Shown: positions 45,178 to 52,662, numbered from the stretch's first letter. The stretch is DNA of 64,000 nucleotides from Candidatus Rifleibacteriota bacterium (GCA_015233565.1 JADFXM010000039.1:1-64000), one strand, 5' to 3'. The notes: generated by a model not told the origin, from the sequence alone. A program made the numbers and translations.

Positions 45178-46225
45178 ATTCTTCAAGTTCCCTTATATAT
45201 CTCTCTGCCATAGCAATTTTTTCTTCTTCCTGAGTTGCCAGTGTATATTTTTTCCAGGTTCCGATTGCATCCCGATGCTGCCCCAACCTCTCATAAATTA
45301 TTGCAAGGTTGTATAGGGCTTTGTCCATAAACGGATCTTGTTTCAAAGCAGATTTATAAGCATCAATTGCTTCGTCATAACGCCTTTCCATGTCAAACAA
45401 ACAGGCCAAATTATAGAGGGCTTGCGTGTTTTTGGGATACAGAGATCTAATTTCCTGATACGCTTTTATGGCATCTTCAGTATCATTTTCCTTAAAAATT
45501 TCATAAGCTGCATTCAATTTTTGAGAAAGAAGGCTGGGAACCACAGGAATACTCTTTTGGGGAGCACGAACCCGCGTATCTGCCACTCCATTTCCCGTTC
45601 TGAAAAGAGAAAAGTAATGATTTACCTTCTTTACATAGTTCATTGTTTCACGGATTCTGGGAACTCCTCGGGCTTGTTCGACTCTTCCTGGGCCTGAGTT
45701 GTATGCTGCGAGGGCGAAATCAAGGTCCCAATTAAATTTTTCGAGCATCATTCGAAGATATCTTGTTCCTCCGAGAATGTTCTCCTTGGGATCAAATGAG
45801 TTGTAACATTGAACAAGTTTTGCTGTGGAGGGAATTAACTGCATTAATCCCTGGGCATTCTTTGAGGAGACAATTCCCGGGTCAAAATCCGATTCAACTT
45901 TGATCACTGCTTTGATTAAGTATGGATCCACAGAGTATGTCCTGGCAGCTTCATTAATGATTTCACTATAAGTTTCATCATTTGGAAGGAGGATTTTCTG
46001 CGGCGTTACGGAATTTATACACTGCGTGCCTGGAGGCCCATCGGGATCAGCTCTGTCTTTTCGGGAAGTTACAACTATCTGATATTTTTTATTGGGCGGA
46101 TTGTCAGTCAAAAACAATCTCCCTTGCTCATCGCGATAGGAGTAAATGGCTCCCTCCAGAAATGAAAGAGGTAATACCAGAAAAAACACCCCGGCAAGCA
46201 AAATATTCTTAACCTTGATATTCAA
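45158..46225 (-). CDS. Lytic transglycosylase (SLT) with DUF4124 and TPR domains
   Basis: A 355-residue periplasmic enzyme cleaving peptidoglycan glycan strands. After the signal peptide (NILLAGVFFLVLPLSFLEGA) come a short DUF4124-like section (IYSYRDEQGRLFLTDNPP), an SLT goose-type lysozyme domain (~80-200) with catalytic Glu in IKVESDFDPG and the NAQGLMQLIPSTAKL and AAYNSGPGRV motifs, and three TPR-type repeats (AYEIFKENDTEDAIKAYQEI, ALYNLACLFDMERRYDEAI, ALYNLAIIYERLGQHRDAIG). Start chosen at TTG 46225, preceded by GGAGGG at 5 bases; an in-frame TTG at 46252 lacks a ribosome site. First gene of the run; probably opens the wall for the pilin-like assembly. Confidence 0.88.
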   Translation of the reverse strand: MNIKVKNILLAGVFFLVLPLSFLEGAIYSYRDEQGRLFLTDNPPNKKYQIVVTSRKDRADPDGPPGTQCINSVTPQKILLPNDETYSEIINEAARTYSVDPYLIKAVIKVESDFDPGIVSSKNAQGLMQLIPSTAKLVQCYNSFDPKENILGGTRYLRMMLEKFNWDLDFALAAYNSGPGRVEQARGVPRIRETMNYVKKVNHYFSLFRTGNGVADTRVRAPQKSIPVVPSLLSQKLNAAYEIFKENDTEDAIKAYQEIRSLYPKNTQALYNLACLFDMERRYDEAIDAYKSALKQDPFMDKALYNLAIIYERLGQHRDAIGTWKKYTLATQEEEKIAMAERYIRELEEYAALNP

Positions 46226-46353
46226 TGCTTCCCTCCAAATTGGTTGAACCAAGTCAACCCGTGCTATCGACGAAAAGCTTTATTTCCTTAATAAAAATTA
46301 TATATTTATTTTATTTTAACACCTGTTTTCAAAAATTTCCTGTTTTTAAAATC

Positions 46354-46382
46354 TTGATAGAGATTACTGAGAAAGGTATAAT
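46354..46382 (+). promoter_or_regulatory. Sigma-70-type promoter, near-leaderless transcript
   Basis: TTGATA (46354-46359), 17-base spacer, TATAAT (46377-46382). The ATG of the next gene is at 46397, only 14 bases after the -10 box, so transcription would begin about 7-8 bases before the start codon. Confidence 0.7.
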
Positions 46383-46396
46383 CTAAAATTTAGTTT

Positions 46397-47086
46397 ATGG
46401 AAATTAAAACAAATAAAGTTTACTCAGCGATTATTGCATTTTTTGCTCTGGCAATGCTTCTTTTCGGGGGATTTTATTTTTCCGGACGCCAGAAGAATAA
46501 TGAATTCTGCCGCTTGGTGGATGAAGGGGCTTCATTTTTCCAAAATGAAAAACTTGACCAGGCAATAGATTCCTTTGGAAAGGCAGTTTCACTAAATACC
46601 AGTTCCCGACGCTTTTTCGTATCTATTCAAAAAATGTTTGGGAAGAAATACCCGGACCCGAAAGAAGTTGTACTTATGCGCAGCGAAGTATTTCTTTCCA
46701 AGGCTTATGATGAGCTTTTCCTTTTGAAACCTGCAGAAAGTTATCTTGAAAAAGCAAAAAATGGAATCTACAATATCAATACTCCTGAAGCAGAGGAATT
46801 GAAAAATAGCCTTATTACAGCCTTAGGCGTTTCACGTCTTTGTCAAACTATAGTAAAACGGAATTTTCAAAAAGTCCTCAAAGACCTTCTTGAAGTTGAA
46901 AAAAAAGCCTCAGCTACTGACAAGGATTTTTTCATCATGGAGATAAGGCTCCTTATAATTTGTGGAAAATCCTTGAAAAACCAGGAACTTCTTCAGCAAG
47001 CACGCGAGCTTCTTTGGATAATCACTTCAAAATCATCCACCCGCGATCGAAGGACCGATACCCTCTGGACTCTCCTTAGTAGATGA
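46397..47086 (+). CDS. Membrane-anchored TPR-like protein
   Basis: 229 residues: one N-terminal TM helix (VYSAIIAFFALAMLLFGGFYF), then a cytoplasmic or periplasmic helical domain with TPR-like pairs (LVDEGASFFQNEKLDQAIDSFGKAV and KAYDELFLLKPAESYLEKAKNG). Function unknown. It has no Shine-Dalgarno sequence and its ATG is ~14 bases from a consensus -10 box. It heads a run of overlapping genes leading to comEC (ATGA overlap with the next gene), which suggests a shared transcript. Confidence 0.8.
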   Translation: MEIKTNKVYSAIIAFFALAMLLFGGFYFSGRQKNNEFCRLVDEGASFFQNEKLDQAIDSFGKAVSLNTSSRRFFVSIQKMFGKKYPDPKEVVLMRSEVFLSKAYDELFLLKPAESYLEKAKNGIYNINTPEAEELKNSLITALGVSRLCQTIVKRNFQKVLKDLLEVEKKASATDKDFFIMEIRLLIICGKSLKNQELLQQARELLWIITSKSSTRDRRTDTLWTLLSR

Positions 47087-47907
47087 CTATTAGATACAAC
47101 CCGCAATCCCTACAAAAAAACTTTGCCAAACTACAGTTTCCCAATTTGCCGAGCAAAATGCCATTAGAGGCGGAAATTATTTTTTGGGGAAGAAATTTTT
47201 GGAACAAAAGCGAGTGTTGCTTTAGCCCAGGAACCTTCTTCTGGAAACCGGAAAACATTTCTGAAGAAAGATTTGTCGAATATGGAATCGATGCGTGCAG
47301 ATTAGCTATGTTATCTGTGCCTTCAAATGTGGTTCCTTGTGATGAATTGTTGGAATCCTCGTTCAAATGGTTATCATCATTTTATGAGGCTTTCACCGGC
47401 CTGCGAAAAAATTTGGAAACATGGGTTTCGGATTGCTGGCTCACGGCTGCTCGAGCTTCATACGATCATCTTTTAACCAGAGATCGTCCATACGCTTCAT
47501 TTTCAGTAATAAGAAAAGCCTTTATACAAATGCCGATTGTCAAATCAACTCCAACTGAAGGAAAATTGCTTTCTTTGTTGCTCTTAATTCCTTTCGCTCC
47601 GATCTTGGGGGCATCTCTTTTAAATGAAATTTCAGGGGGTTTGAATTTCTCAAAGCTAAACTTCACAATAGATTCATTAATTTCAACGTTTTCCCCCTTG
47701 CAACCATTTTGCATCACCACAAAAAACGGTGGACGAAAGTGGGAAATCTTTGATTGTCAAGACATCTCCGAATATCCCAAAATTGAAATATCCAAACTGG
47801 AATGGGTGAAAAAATCTTTGAAAAATGTTGAATGGAATCTTTCAAAAACAGAAAATGGTTGGATGATATGCCCCTTGGAGAAAAATTTGATTTCAAAGGG
47901 TTCCTGA
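47083..47907 (+). CDS. Stand-alone protein resembling the C-terminal part of leucyl-tRNA synthetase
   Basis: 274 residues without signal peptide. The segment PENISEERFVEYGIDACRLAML matches the LeuRS pattern after KMSKS (PEEIIEKYGADALRL...), followed by SSFKWLSSFYEAF (compare EGAYRFLNRLY), then DRPYASFSVIRKAF and LLSLLLLIPFAPILGASLLNEI (compare LLLLAPFAPHLAEELWEEL of the anticodon-binding domain). The last ~80 residues have a GGRKWEIFD stretch in the place of the LeuRS C-terminal domain. KMSKS itself is absent and no Rossmann catalytic core is present, so it cannot aminoacylate. It overlaps both neighbours, which suggests a retained gene rather than a random remnant. The resemblance is my reading; a profile search is needed. 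Confidence 0.6.
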   Translation: MTIRYNPQSLQKNFAKLQFPNLPSKMPLEAEIIFWGRNFWNKSECCFSPGTFFWKPENISEERFVEYGIDACRLAMLSVPSNVVPCDELLESSFKWLSSFYEAFTGLRKNLETWVSDCWLTAARASYDHLLTRDRPYASFSVIRKAFIQMPIVKSTPTEGKLLSLLLLIPFAPILGASLLNEISGGLNFSKLNFTIDSLISTFSPLQPFCITTKNGGRKWEIFDCQDISEYPKIEISKLEWVKKSLKNVEWNLSKTENGWMICPLEKNLISKGS

Positions 47908-48260
47908 CGCTGATTGTTCTGGTAACCCTTTTCACTCTCTTGAATGGTCTGATAGTTAAAGATCCAGAGCCATTTAAGACTTACTTTAATTCTCAGAATG
48001 GGCTTTCTGAAAAAAAAAATAGTGAAAGTCGGGAGCCCCAGGACAATTCAAATTTAAATTCCGTCTCCCCGGAAAGACTCATTCAAGCTTCAAACTTTAA
48101 TTCTCATTTGGTGCATTTAATAGTCTTAGAAAGAAGTATCCGCTCTTTTTCGGATTGGGATGAGCTGAAAAGGCGTATCCCAGAAATAAAAGACTCAGAT
48201 ATCAGTTCTTTAAAACTTTCGGGAATCACTATAATCTCGAAAGTTGCATCATCTCAATAA
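47868..48260 (+). CDS. ComEA-like protein (degenerate helix-hairpin-helix)
   Basis: About 130 residues: TM helix (FLTLIVLVTLFTLLNGLIV), a polar Ser/Asn/Glu linker (~35-75) and a C-terminal domain SPERLIQASNFNSHLVHLI..RSIRSFSDWDELKRRIPEI..SDISSLKLSG. This recalls ComEA, a DNA-binding competence protein whose helix-hairpin-helix has the form R(x)6F.s.eeL. The usual GxG hairpin is not conserved. It lies just upstream of a comEC homologue, as comEA does in other bacteria. An in-frame ATG at 47832 would lengthen it to 142 residues; neither start has a good ribosome site. Confidence 0.6.
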   Translation: MPLGEKFDFKGFLTLIVLVTLFTLLNGLIVKDPEPFKTYFNSQNGLSEKKNSESREPQDNSNLNSVSPERLIQASNFNSHLVHLIVLERSIRSFSDWDELKRRIPEIKDSDISSLKLSGITIISKVASSQ

Positions 48261-48319
48261 AGAAGAGTAAATGTGTTATTTAATGATTTCAGTAATGCCA
48301 AGAATCAGCGGTTCACTAA

Positions 48320-50530
48320 ATGACTCGGTCTAAAACAAGTGAGCCATCTACCTCTCCGACTTCGAGAGAGCCTAATATTGCAGTTTTCACGGTTCTTTTC
48401 ATTATTGGGGTAGTGTTCTCGAAGGATTTTTCGCCAAATTTTAATTTTTTTCTTCTTTCCTTGATTTTTGTTTTTAGTATTGCAGGATATTTTTTTGGAA
48501 AAAGGAAGTCCTGGGAAGCCTCAAAAATTTTTTTGTTCTCTGCCGCTGTTTTTGTGGGCATGTACACAGGAATTCAAGGAACTCCTCCGGCGCCCCCGAG
48601 TGACATCCTGAATAGCTTGGCGGACACGGATGGTGAAATATCCGGAGTTTTCAATCGTGATTTCAGCAAATCCGGAAAAGAAGGATTTTCGTTTCTTCTT
48701 AACGACGTGGACCTGACAAGCGGGGGGAAAGATTTCCGACTTCCTTTTTTGGTCAGACTCAAAGTTTCAAACCCTGAGTTTTTTCCTGAACCAGGAGTCA
48801 GGTATTCAGCAAGTGGAACATTCAAAGTTGAAAAACGTCGTCTAGCAATGGTCTGCAAAAATTATCGAATTGTTCCGCAGGAAATTCTTTTGTCGCTTTC
48901 AGGAACCACAAGGGAATGGATTAAAGATGGCTTCAAGAGTATGTTATCGCCAAGGCATCACGCATTGCTCTCGGGCTTTCTCATCGGGGATACATCGAAA
49001 TTAAGCTACTCCGACCGTGAACTATTTAGGAAGACTGGAATCACGCACCTTTTGGCTGTTTCCGGACAACAGGTTATGTCGCTGGCTTTTCTTTTAGCTG
49101 CTATTCTAAGTTGGACAGGCATTCCTCCTCTTTCCCGTGGCTTTGTCATCTCAGGTTTTCTGTTTTTTTTCGGACTTATGACCGGAGGACAATCTTCAGT
49201 CTGGCGTGCTTTGATAATGTATGTTGCCGGCTTCATAATATGGAACCTCGAAAGTGAGCCTAATCCAATGGTTCCACTTTCAATTTCCGCATTAGTCCTT
49301 CTTCTTTACCAACCCACATTAATTTACGACTTAGGATTCCAACTAAGTTTTCTGGCAGTCTTAGGAATAATATTTGTTCGTGAACCCATAGAAAAAATGC
49401 TTGCCCGTTTCGGGATTCCTCTGCTTCTGGCTCGATATATTGCAGTGTCAACGGGTGCAAACATTGCAACCATTCCAATTTCGGCGTGGCATTTTCAATA
49501 TATTTCATTTTCCTCCTTCATAATAAATCCACTTGTGGTTTGGCTATTTTCAGTTGTTCTTCCAATGGGACTTGCGGTTTCAATAGTCGGGCATTTTTGG
49601 TTTAACGGGGGATTGATAATTGCTGCAGCGCTTTCTTTAATAATTGATTCCATGATGACTATGGTTGAGTTCGTTTCACGTTTTCCTTTTGCAATTCTCA
49701 CGATTTCAAATTTTCATCCCCTGATTCTGGTGGGAATCTATGCATTGATTTTATTTACCATCGATTATTTCACCTCCGTCCCAGGGGAAATTTCGACTTC
49801 TGGTCCTTCTTCTGTTCATACTTCAATTCCGGCTGCCTCACAAGCCTTAACCCAAGCTGGAACTCCAGCTTTCAAAAAAAATAAAGAATCTGGAAAATCC
49901 TACCTGCTCATTGAAAAAGAAGAGCCCCAAGTTAAGAGGAAAGTAAGCGCAGTTAATCGAAAAATGCGATTCTTTGATTCGGATTTACTTAATATTCTCG
50001 AAGTTCTACTTTCCCAACTTCCTAAAAGGTCTCTTAAATCGAAAGGGAACATTGAGTTGTTAAATTTTCCCGTATCAAAATTGAGTGTTGATGGGCAAAC
50101 TTTCTTTCATAGACTGGACGATCTTACCGCCGAAATACTTACGCGGGAGCCTCAAAGAATTATTCAGGCCCAGCTATTTTGCCTTGCGCTCTTTTGCATG
50201 GAATTCGCATTTGATAATACTTTTACTGCATACTGCAAATCTTTTTGTTCACGACAAAACGAAGCTTTGGGAAAAGAAAAACGGGACCGGGCATTATTGA
50301 TTTGCATGGCTTTTGAAGCTTTTCCCCGCCCAATTTCAGAAGAAACTGAGGGGAACAATATTCCCAAATACCCGCTGGCAAGAGAAATTTTCCAGGATGG
50401 CTTAGAGCTCCTTGGGAGTCAAATTTTTCAGAAATCGACTTCAAAAGATGATTACTTATCGATGATAAAAGACCATATGGATTACCGAAAAAGAGTGTTA
50501 AACCAGATACGGGGACAATTTGCAAAGTGA
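48320..50530 (+). CDS. comEC: ComEC/Rec2-family competence protein lacking the beta-lactamase domain
   Basis: A 736-residue polytopic membrane protein for passage of single-stranded DNA. An N-terminal helical section with OB-like domain (~100-185) precedes the Competence domain (~200-470) with HLLAVSGQQVMSLAFLL, SVWRALIMYV, YQPTLIYDLGFQLSFLAV and PISAWHFQYISFSSFIINPLVV. After the last TM helix (~480) most ComEC proteins have a metallo-beta-lactamase domain with HxHxDH; none is here. Instead a Ser/Thr/Pro linker leads to a helical C-terminal region of ~200 residues (KMRFFDSDLLNILEVLLSQLPKR, TREPQRIIQAQLFC, CMAFEAFP) that I do not recognise. Confidence 0.88.
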   Translation: MTRSKTSEPSTSPTSREPNIAVFTVLFIIGVVFSKDFSPNFNFFLLSLIFVFSIAGYFFGKRKSWEASKIFLFSAAVFVGMYTGIQGTPPAPPSDILNSLADTDGEISGVFNRDFSKSGKEGFSFLLNDVDLTSGGKDFRLPFLVRLKVSNPEFFPEPGVRYSASGTFKVEKRRLAMVCKNYRIVPQEILLSLSGTTREWIKDGFKSMLSPRHHALLSGFLIGDTSKLSYSDRELFRKTGITHLLAVSGQQVMSLAFLLAAILSWTGIPPLSRGFVISGFLFFFGLMTGGQSSVWRALIMYVAGFIIWNLESEPNPMVPLSISALVLLLYQPTLIYDLGFQLSFLAVLGIIFVREPIEKMLARFGIPLLLARYIAVSTGANIATIPISAWHFQYISFSSFIINPLVVWLFSVVLPMGLAVSIVGHFWFNGGLIIAAALSLIIDSMMTMVEFVSRFPFAILTISNFHPLILVGIYALILFTIDYFTSVPGEISTSGPSSVHTSIPAASQALTQAGTPAFKKNKESGKSYLLIEKEEPQVKRKVSAVNRKMRFFDSDLLNILEVLLSQLPKRSLKSKGNIELLNFPVSKLSVDGQTFFHRLDDLTAEILTREPQRIIQAQLFCLALFCMEFAFDNTFTAYCKSFCSRQNEALGKEKRDRALLICMAFEAFPRPISEETEGNNIPKYPLAREIFQDGLELLGSQIFQKSTSKDDYLSMIKDHMDYRKRVLNQIRGQFAK

Positions 50531-50829
50531 CATTCCGGCCCAATGAACGGGGCAAACGCCTATTTTTGTTGATCTGAGGCGGTTAATCCAATCAAAGTGG
50601 ATTTATAAATCATATTTTTCTGTCAATATTTTCATCAAAAAATGGGCGCTTTATACGAAATATCCGGTAAAGCCGCATCAACAGAAAACCTCATGAAAGA
50701 TTGATTAGCAGCGAAAAAAGTTATGGCTGCCCTGGCCCTCTGAAAAAATCTTTCGGGAAAATTTGCATTTTGTCGAATATGAATTTATACTTGCACAACT
50801 TTTCTCGAGTATTCCCAAGTGAGGTTGAC
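50531..50829. other. Non-coding gap after comEC
   Basis: Nothing recognisable. The gap is AT-rich without hairpin terminator. The frame open from 50701 is preceded by no ribosome site and its first ATG is not used. Confidence 0.4.
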
Positions 50830-51108
50830 ATGTCCGAAATCATTTCCCAATCAAGTTCTTCGGTCGACAAACCATTTCTTCCTTCACCACCTGCAGCCAA
50901 AAGTCAGGGATCAGAAGTCCCAGTAGAAAAAACAGAGAAACAAGAGCTTTCTGACCTGGTATTGAAATTCGAAGCTCAAAACAGAAGTTGTTGGCTTTGC
51001 ACAAAAATTGCCGGAGTGTTTAAATCAGGTAAAGAATTATCAGAAGATGACAAATGGCATCTTTCAACTTGTGTTAAAGCTTGGGAAAATGTCCATAAAA
51101 TGCAATAA
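50830..51108 (+). CDS. Small protein with a Cys-His cluster
   Basis: 92 residues, soluble. The N-terminal half is Ser/Pro-rich (MSEIISQSSSSVDKPFLPS), the C-terminal half is helical and contains CWLCTKIAGVF and HLSTC, that is Cys-x2-Cys-x20-His-x3-Cys; these could bind a zinc ion. ATG 50830 is preceded by GAGG at 5 bases, preferred over the upstream in-frame ATG at 50701. No family recognised. Confidence 0.6.
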   Translation: MSEIISQSSSSVDKPFLPSPPAAKSQGSEVPVEKTEKQELSDLVLKFEAQNRSCWLCTKIAGVFKSGKELSEDDKWHLSTCVKAWENVHKMQ

Positions 51109-51114
51109 TGAGCC

Positions 51115-51224
51115 TGTTGTATAATTAATAAAAATCATTAATTATGCAAAATTGAGATTAAGAAAGTGCTTTTTAATGTTGATCTCATGTTTTGGACTTT
51201 CGCGAATTTTGGAATTGTGCAACA
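51115..51224. repeat. Small inverted-repeat element, copy B
   Basis: Left end TGTTGTATAATTAATAAAAATCATTAATT and right end AATTGTGCAACA (51213-51224). The right end is the exact complement of the left end of copy A, and the left end matches copy A's with two changes. 110 bases; ~40 bases at the left are shared with copy A. No coding capacity; MITE-like. Confidence 0.6.
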
Positions 51225-51333
51225 AGCTTTAATCTGCTAGAAACACTCGGTTTGAACCTGTCGATCTAATCATAGTAAGTTTGTCAATGCACTTTGTTGA
51301 CAAAATTATTTGTTTTTTAAGGAAGGATCAAGA

Positions 51334-51525
51334 ATGGATAGGAGAGTCATAAAAATTGAATCGTTAAAAGAGCATCAAGATGATCCTTTTGTGCCAGGAA
51401 CTGTTGAAGAACGTCTGGCGCTTGTGTGGCCTTTGACTTTGGAATTGGTTTCGATAGGAGGAAAACTCAATGTTGAACGAAGATTACAAAGAGATGTTGT
51501 CCGCATTGGTCGAAGAAAAAGTTGA
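51334..51525 (+). CDS. Small partner protein of a nucleotidyltransferase module
   Basis: 63 residues. PFVPGTVEERLALVWPLTLEL and RLQRDVVRIGRR are typical of a small protein encoded just before nucleotidyltransferase genes in many bacteria (forms such as PGTPEERLAMMWPLTLDAW ... RHVVRLVRR). Ribosome site AAGGAAGG, 6-8 bases before ATG. Its end overlaps the next gene by 56 bases in another frame, and that gene's ribosome site (AGGAGG) lies inside it. Probably a binding partner or antitoxin-like protein; role not shown by sequence. Confidence 0.7.
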   Translation: MDRRVIKIESLKEHQDDPFVPGTVEERLALVWPLTLELVSIGGKLNVERRLQRDVVRIGRRKS

Positions 51526-51925
51526 ATTTCTTCTTATAGGGGCATATGCGCTGGCCGTTTTTGGCGTCCCACGGGCTACTGTTGATCTTGATTTATTCGT
51601 CAAACCTTCTCCGGAAAATGCTGCCAAACTGATGCAAGCTCTTGCTCGATTTGGGGCTCCAATGGATCAAATAAATGTTAAAGATTTCGAACATGATGAT
51701 ACGATTTTTCAGATAGGTGTCGCGCCGCGTCGAATAGATATTTTGACTGGAATAACTGCCTTGAATTTTGATGAAGCGAGTAAAAATGCAATAGATGCGA
51801 CTATTGAGGGAATTCAACTTAAGGTTATTTCGATTCAGAACATGATAAAAAACAAAACCGCAATTGGTCGAACGAAAGACTTGGCTGACACGGAAATCCT
51901 AAAAAAAATTGCTACCCCATCGTAA
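51470..51925 (+). CDS. Minimal-nucleotidyltransferase-fold protein
   Basis: 151 residues of the nucleotidyltransferase superfamily: FLLIGAYALAVFGVPRATVDLDLFV has the Gly-x-Tyr-Ala, Arg-x-Thr and D-x-D signature, and VAPRRIDILTGITALNFDEA provides the third acidic residue. This is the family of AbiEii/MNT-like enzymes found as toxin- or defence-type two-gene modules. Start ATG 51470 with AGGAGG 8 bases upstream, inside the small partner gene. It ends in TKDLADTEILKKIA, a common tail of this family. Probable substrate unknown. Confidence 0.75.
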   Translation: MLNEDYKEMLSALVEEKVEFLLIGAYALAVFGVPRATVDLDLFVKPSPENAAKLMQALARFGAPMDQINVKDFEHDDTIFQIGVAPRRIDILTGITALNFDEASKNAIDATIEGIQLKVISIQNMIKNKTAIGRTKDLADTEILKKIATPS

Positions 51926-52159
51926 CCGAGACGAGCTAACATCTTTCATTCTCTCGAAAATAACCAGTTATCGCCCTTCGGTCAGACTTTTATAAACCCT
52001 CACCCTAACCCTCACCCACGGCAACCGCCGGGTAGAGGGAGAAAGCAAGAACTGCGGCCCTTGGGGAACCGCATAAAAAAATGAAAAATCCTATGCCATT
52101 AAATTAGAGTTCACTTAACACAATGATCTCTAGCGGAGAAAATTTCTACAAAAAATTAC
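51926..52159. other. Intergenic region upstream of the tRNA cluster
   Basis: No gene seen. It holds the CCCTCACC repeat (51996-52041), then AT-rich sequence leading to the tRNA promoter. Confidence 0.5.
51996..52041. repeat. CCCTCACCCTAACCCTCACCC dispersed repeat with hairpin
   Basis: ACCCTCACCCTAACCCTCAC precedes GGCAACCGCCGGGTAGAGGGAG. GC-rich elements beginning CCTCACCCTAACCCTC and ending in GAGAGGG recur in many bacterial genomes as intergenic dispersed repeats; only one copy is in the window. Confidence 0.5.
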
Positions 52160-52188
52160 TTGACTTGGATGGAGGTCTTTGATATCAT
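52160..52188 (+). promoter_or_regulatory. Promoter of the tRNA cluster
   Basis: TTGACT (52160-52165), a 17-base spacer and TATCAT (52183-52188), 32 bases before the first tRNA. Confidence 0.75.
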
Positions 52189-52219
52189 ATGTGAACTGCA
52201 CCGCTGTTTCGGAGTGCGC

Positions 52220-52293
52220 CGGGGCGTGGCGCAGTTGGTTAGCGCGCTTGCCTTGGGCGCAAGAGGTCGCTGGTTCGAGTCCAGTCGCCCCGA
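52220..52293 (+). tRNA. tRNA-Pro(TGG)
   Basis: Cloverleaf with 7-bp acceptor (CGGGGCG/CGCCCCG), anticodon stem CTTGC/GCAAG and loop CTTGGGC, anticodon TGG. CCA is not encoded. First of seven tRNA genes on one probable transcript. Confidence 0.93.
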
Positions 52294-52308
52294 CCGAAGA
52301 ATTGATTT

Positions 52309-52381
52309 GCGGGAGTAGCTCAGTTGGTAGAGCGCCACCTTGCCAAGGTGGATGTCGCGGGTCCAAGTCCCGTCTCCCGCT
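52309..52381 (+). tRNA. tRNA-Gly(GCC), unusual T-loop
   Basis: Acceptor GCGGGAG/CTCCCGC, anticodon stem CCACC/GGTGG, loop TTGCCAA, anticodon GCC, discriminator T. The T-loop is TCCAAGT: position 55, normally U (pseudouridine), is C. Confidence 0.92.
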
Positions 52382-52405
52382 CTGATGTGAGGCTTAAAGG
52401 CTTCT

Positions 52406-52479
52406 GCGCCTGTAGCTCAGTTGGATAGAGCAACAGCCTTCTAAGCTGTGGGCCAGAGGTTCGAGTCCTCTCAGGCGCG
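52406..52479 (+). tRNA. tRNA-Arg(TCT)
   Basis: Acceptor GCGCCTG/CAGGCGC, anticodon stem ACAGC/GCTGT, loop CTTCTAA, anticodon TCT. Nearly identical in body to the second Arg tRNA at 52583. Confidence 0.95.
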
Positions 52480-52494
52480 TTCAGTTAGGTTCGT

Positions 52495-52567
52495 GGTGGG
52501 AGTAGCACAATGGCAGTGCGCTAGACTGTGGATCTAGTCGTTGCGGGTTCGAGTCCCGTCTTCCACC
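52495..52567 (+). tRNA. tRNA-His(GTG)
   Basis: Acceptor GTGGGAG/CTTCCAC with the extra 5' G (52495) opposite C73, the identity element for histidine. Anticodon stem CTAGA/TCTAG, loop CTGTGGA, anticodon GTG. A substrate for queuosine modification by the queA/tgt enzymes in this window. Confidence 0.95.
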
Positions 52568-52582
52568 CAGCAGGAGTTTTAT

Positions 52583-52656
52583 GCGCCTGTAGCTCAATTG
52601 GATAGAGCAACGGACTTCGGATCCGTAGGCTGAGGGTTCGAATCCTTCCAGGCGCG
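52583..52656 (+). tRNA. tRNA-Arg(TCG)
   Basis: Acceptor GCGCCTG/CAGGCGC, anticodon stem ACGGA/TCCGT, loop CTTCGGA, anticodon TCG (reads CGN codons). Confidence 0.94.
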
Positions 52657-52662
52657 AGTTGA

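Noticed and set aside
52130..52366. Minus-strand frames containing GLEPATS-type peptide
   Set aside because: They are antisense to tRNA-Pro and tRNA-Gly and produce the well-known spurious tRNA-antisense peptide.
52179..52385. Plus-strand 68-codon frame (AWRSWLARLPWAQEVAGSSPVAPT)
   Set aside because: It translates straight through tRNA-Pro and tRNA-Gly; a common false protein.
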